Positions 4,341 through 5,390 of a DNA stretch of 5,390 nt are shown in pieces (position 1 is the first letter of the stretch; the number at the start of each line of letters is the position of its first letter). The position numbers were made by a program, and so were the translations under genes. The DNA is from Atopobium sp. GTDB lineage: Bacteria > Actinomycetota > Coriobacteriia > Coriobacteriales > Atopobiaceae. The stretch is taken from NCBI GenBank assembly GCA_015259105.1, contig JABZGZ010000073.1, forward strand, positions 1 to 5,390, written 5' to 3'. A model generated the notes under the pieces. It was not told where the DNA came from. It was given only the letters and a program-made list of their open reading frames with translations, and ran no database searches.

Positions 4341-5390
4341 ATGAGCAACTTTAAGAAGTCGTTTGCAACTATGTTTGCAGCAATAATGATGCTCACCGGT
4401 ATCATTATTTTAGGTACAAGCACTGTTGCAAAAGCAGTGACATATCCGTTGACGCAGAATATTGATTTTGGCGCTGACGGACAACTTACTGTAAACCTTA
4501 AGCCCACTTCTCCTACAACCGTTAAGGGCAATGCAAACATCTCCACAGGTATCGAGATTGACGCAACTGGTCTACACAAGCCAATCGACGGTCTTTACCT
4601 GGAGATTGAGGTAAATACCAAGCAGTCCGCAACGGACATTAACAATACCAACAACATTACTCCTAATACTTATCTTGATAACTTTGCTACTCCAGCAGCA
4701 GCTACTCAGCCAATTATCAAGCGCGAGGAGACCATCGTTACCCCTGATGGCAAGACCATTAAGCGCCTGTACCTCAATACTATCGATACCACCGTTAAGC
4801 TGGAGCTCCCTTACGTTATGAGCTTCAGAGACATGGTTACCCCAGCAGATTTCCAGCTCAAGCCAGTTGTTCGTGTGTACAATGCAGACGGCACCGAGCT
4901 TGCTAACATGCCAGACCAGACCTACTCCATCACCTACGACAAGCCTTGGCTCATGAAACAGGTCGCAGGTGAAGAGACAAACGATCAGCTCCTGTATGGT
5001 GGTATTAATGCCCCAGGTGATTCGTCCGCTCTTTCCAACGATAAGACTGCAGACGTTATCTTCAACTTTAGGCTTTACCAGTACTATCGTGCTTATCGCT
5101 CTATCATCATCACTGACACCCTTCCTACATACGTAAACGCAGCAGGTCAGACCGTTACCGCTCACTTTGACCCAGCTAAGAACCCTAACTGGACGCTCAG
5201 CCCAGACGGACGTACCGTAACTCTTAAATTTGATATTCCTGCAGGAACCACCATTCTCAACGACTACATCAGAGATAACCTTCCTGCATATTCACAGCTC
5301 AAGCTTTCCTTCCCAGGCGCTCGCTACCTCAATGGCACTAATCGCGTAGTCTTCAACAACACTGCTACTCTTCAGGGCATTCCCTATAAC
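4341..5390 (+). CDS. Secreted surface protein/adhesin-like protein, N-terminal part (runs off the window)
   Basis: The frame is open from ATG 4341 to the last base: 350 residues with no stop, so the 3' end is missing. Residues 1-32 form a Sec signal peptide: lysines at 5-6, a hydrophobic core (8-25) and a likely signal peptidase I cut after AKA (30-32). The mature part is rich in Thr, Asn, Asp and beta-strand patterns and has no cysteine. YRSIIITDTLPTYVNAAG (252-269), followed by an SPDGRTVTLKF strand (287-297), resembles repeat domains of large Gram-positive wall-anchored adhesins (DUF11/SpaA-like folds). An LPXTG anchor would be expected past the window but is not seen. Upstream, AGGAAAG (4323-4329) is 11 bases and GGGG (4332-4335) five bases from the ATG. 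Codon use is markedly biased (AAG, ACC, GTT, CTT/CTC), suggesting strong expression. The ligand is unknown; surface location is well supported, adhesin function is inferred. Confidence 0.85.
   Translation, partial: MSNFKKSFATMFAAIMMLTGIIILGTSTVAKAVTYPLTQNIDFGADGQLTVNLKPTSPTTVKGNANISTGIEIDATGLHKPIDGLYLEIEVNTKQSATDINNTNNITPNTYLDNFATPAAATQPIIKREETIVTPDGKTIKRLYLNTIDTTVKLELPYVMSFRDMVTPADFQLKPVVRVYNADGTELANMPDQTYSITYDKPWLMKQVAGEETNDQLLYGGINAPGDSSALSNDKTADVIFNFRLYQYYRAYRSIIITDTLPTYVNAAGQTVTAHFDPAKNPNWTLSPDGRTVTLKFDIPAGTTILNDYIRDNLPAYSQLKLSFPGARYLNGTNRVVFNNTATLQGIPYN

Noticed and set aside
4330..4344. Mini-ORF ATG GGG TTG ATA TGA overlapping the surface-protein start
   Set aside because: A G-rich ribosome binding site read as ATG GGG explains it; no separate translation signal has correct spacing.
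4199..5165. Two long open minus-strand frames (4199-4579 and 4572-5165)
   Set aside because: They lie opposite the surface-protein frame, which has a signal peptide, a start context and adhesin-like sequence. The minus frames show no family motifs and are explained by the biased codon use of the plus strand.

Overview
The window looks like the chromosome of a Gram-positive host-associated bacterium of moderate GC. The closest match I can suggest is an oral or gut coriobacterium of the Atopobium/Lancefieldella/Olsenella kind. That rests on the style of the secreted surface protein, the AT-rich intergenic DNA and the flavoprotein set; there is no rRNA or marker gene to confirm it.

Layout. Bases 1-384 (+) hold the C-terminal end of a glycoside hydrolase family 2 enzyme, including its presumed catalytic nucleophile. 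Bases 385-776 are AT-rich non-coding DNA with three copies of a ~24-nt motif, two of which form a near-perfect inverted repeat. A strong intrinsic terminator (777-816, minus) and a short 10-bp tandem repeat lie at the 3' end of a three-gene minus-strand operon. In transcription order the operon is apbE (FAD:protein FMN transferase, 2799-3761), a single-domain NAD(P)H-dependent FMN reductase (2173-2781) and a fusion of FMN reductase, PAS domain and Pro/Ala-rich tail (935-2152). A 579-base divergent intergenic region follows, with an operator-like dyad, a candidate promoter on each strand, an orphan plus-strand terminator and two further palindromes. From 4341 to the window end (+) runs the N-terminal 350 residues of a large secreted, probably cell-wall-anchored, surface protein.

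The most interesting point is how the operon genes may work together. ApbE attaches FMN covalently to Ser/Thr in a D-x-x-[S/T]-G-A-[T/S] motif. The last gene ends in exactly such a motif (D398-A-T-S-G-A-S404) at the tip of a flexible Ala/Pro linker. I infer that this protein is the operon's own ApbE substrate: a cytoplasmic NAD(P)H:flavin oxidoreductase with a PAS sensor or cofactor domain and a covalently flavinylated swinging arm. The ApbE has no signal peptide or lipobox, which fits a cytoplasmic substrate. The single-domain reductase is a paralogue of the fusion's N-terminal domain and may be a partner or may supply reduced flavin.
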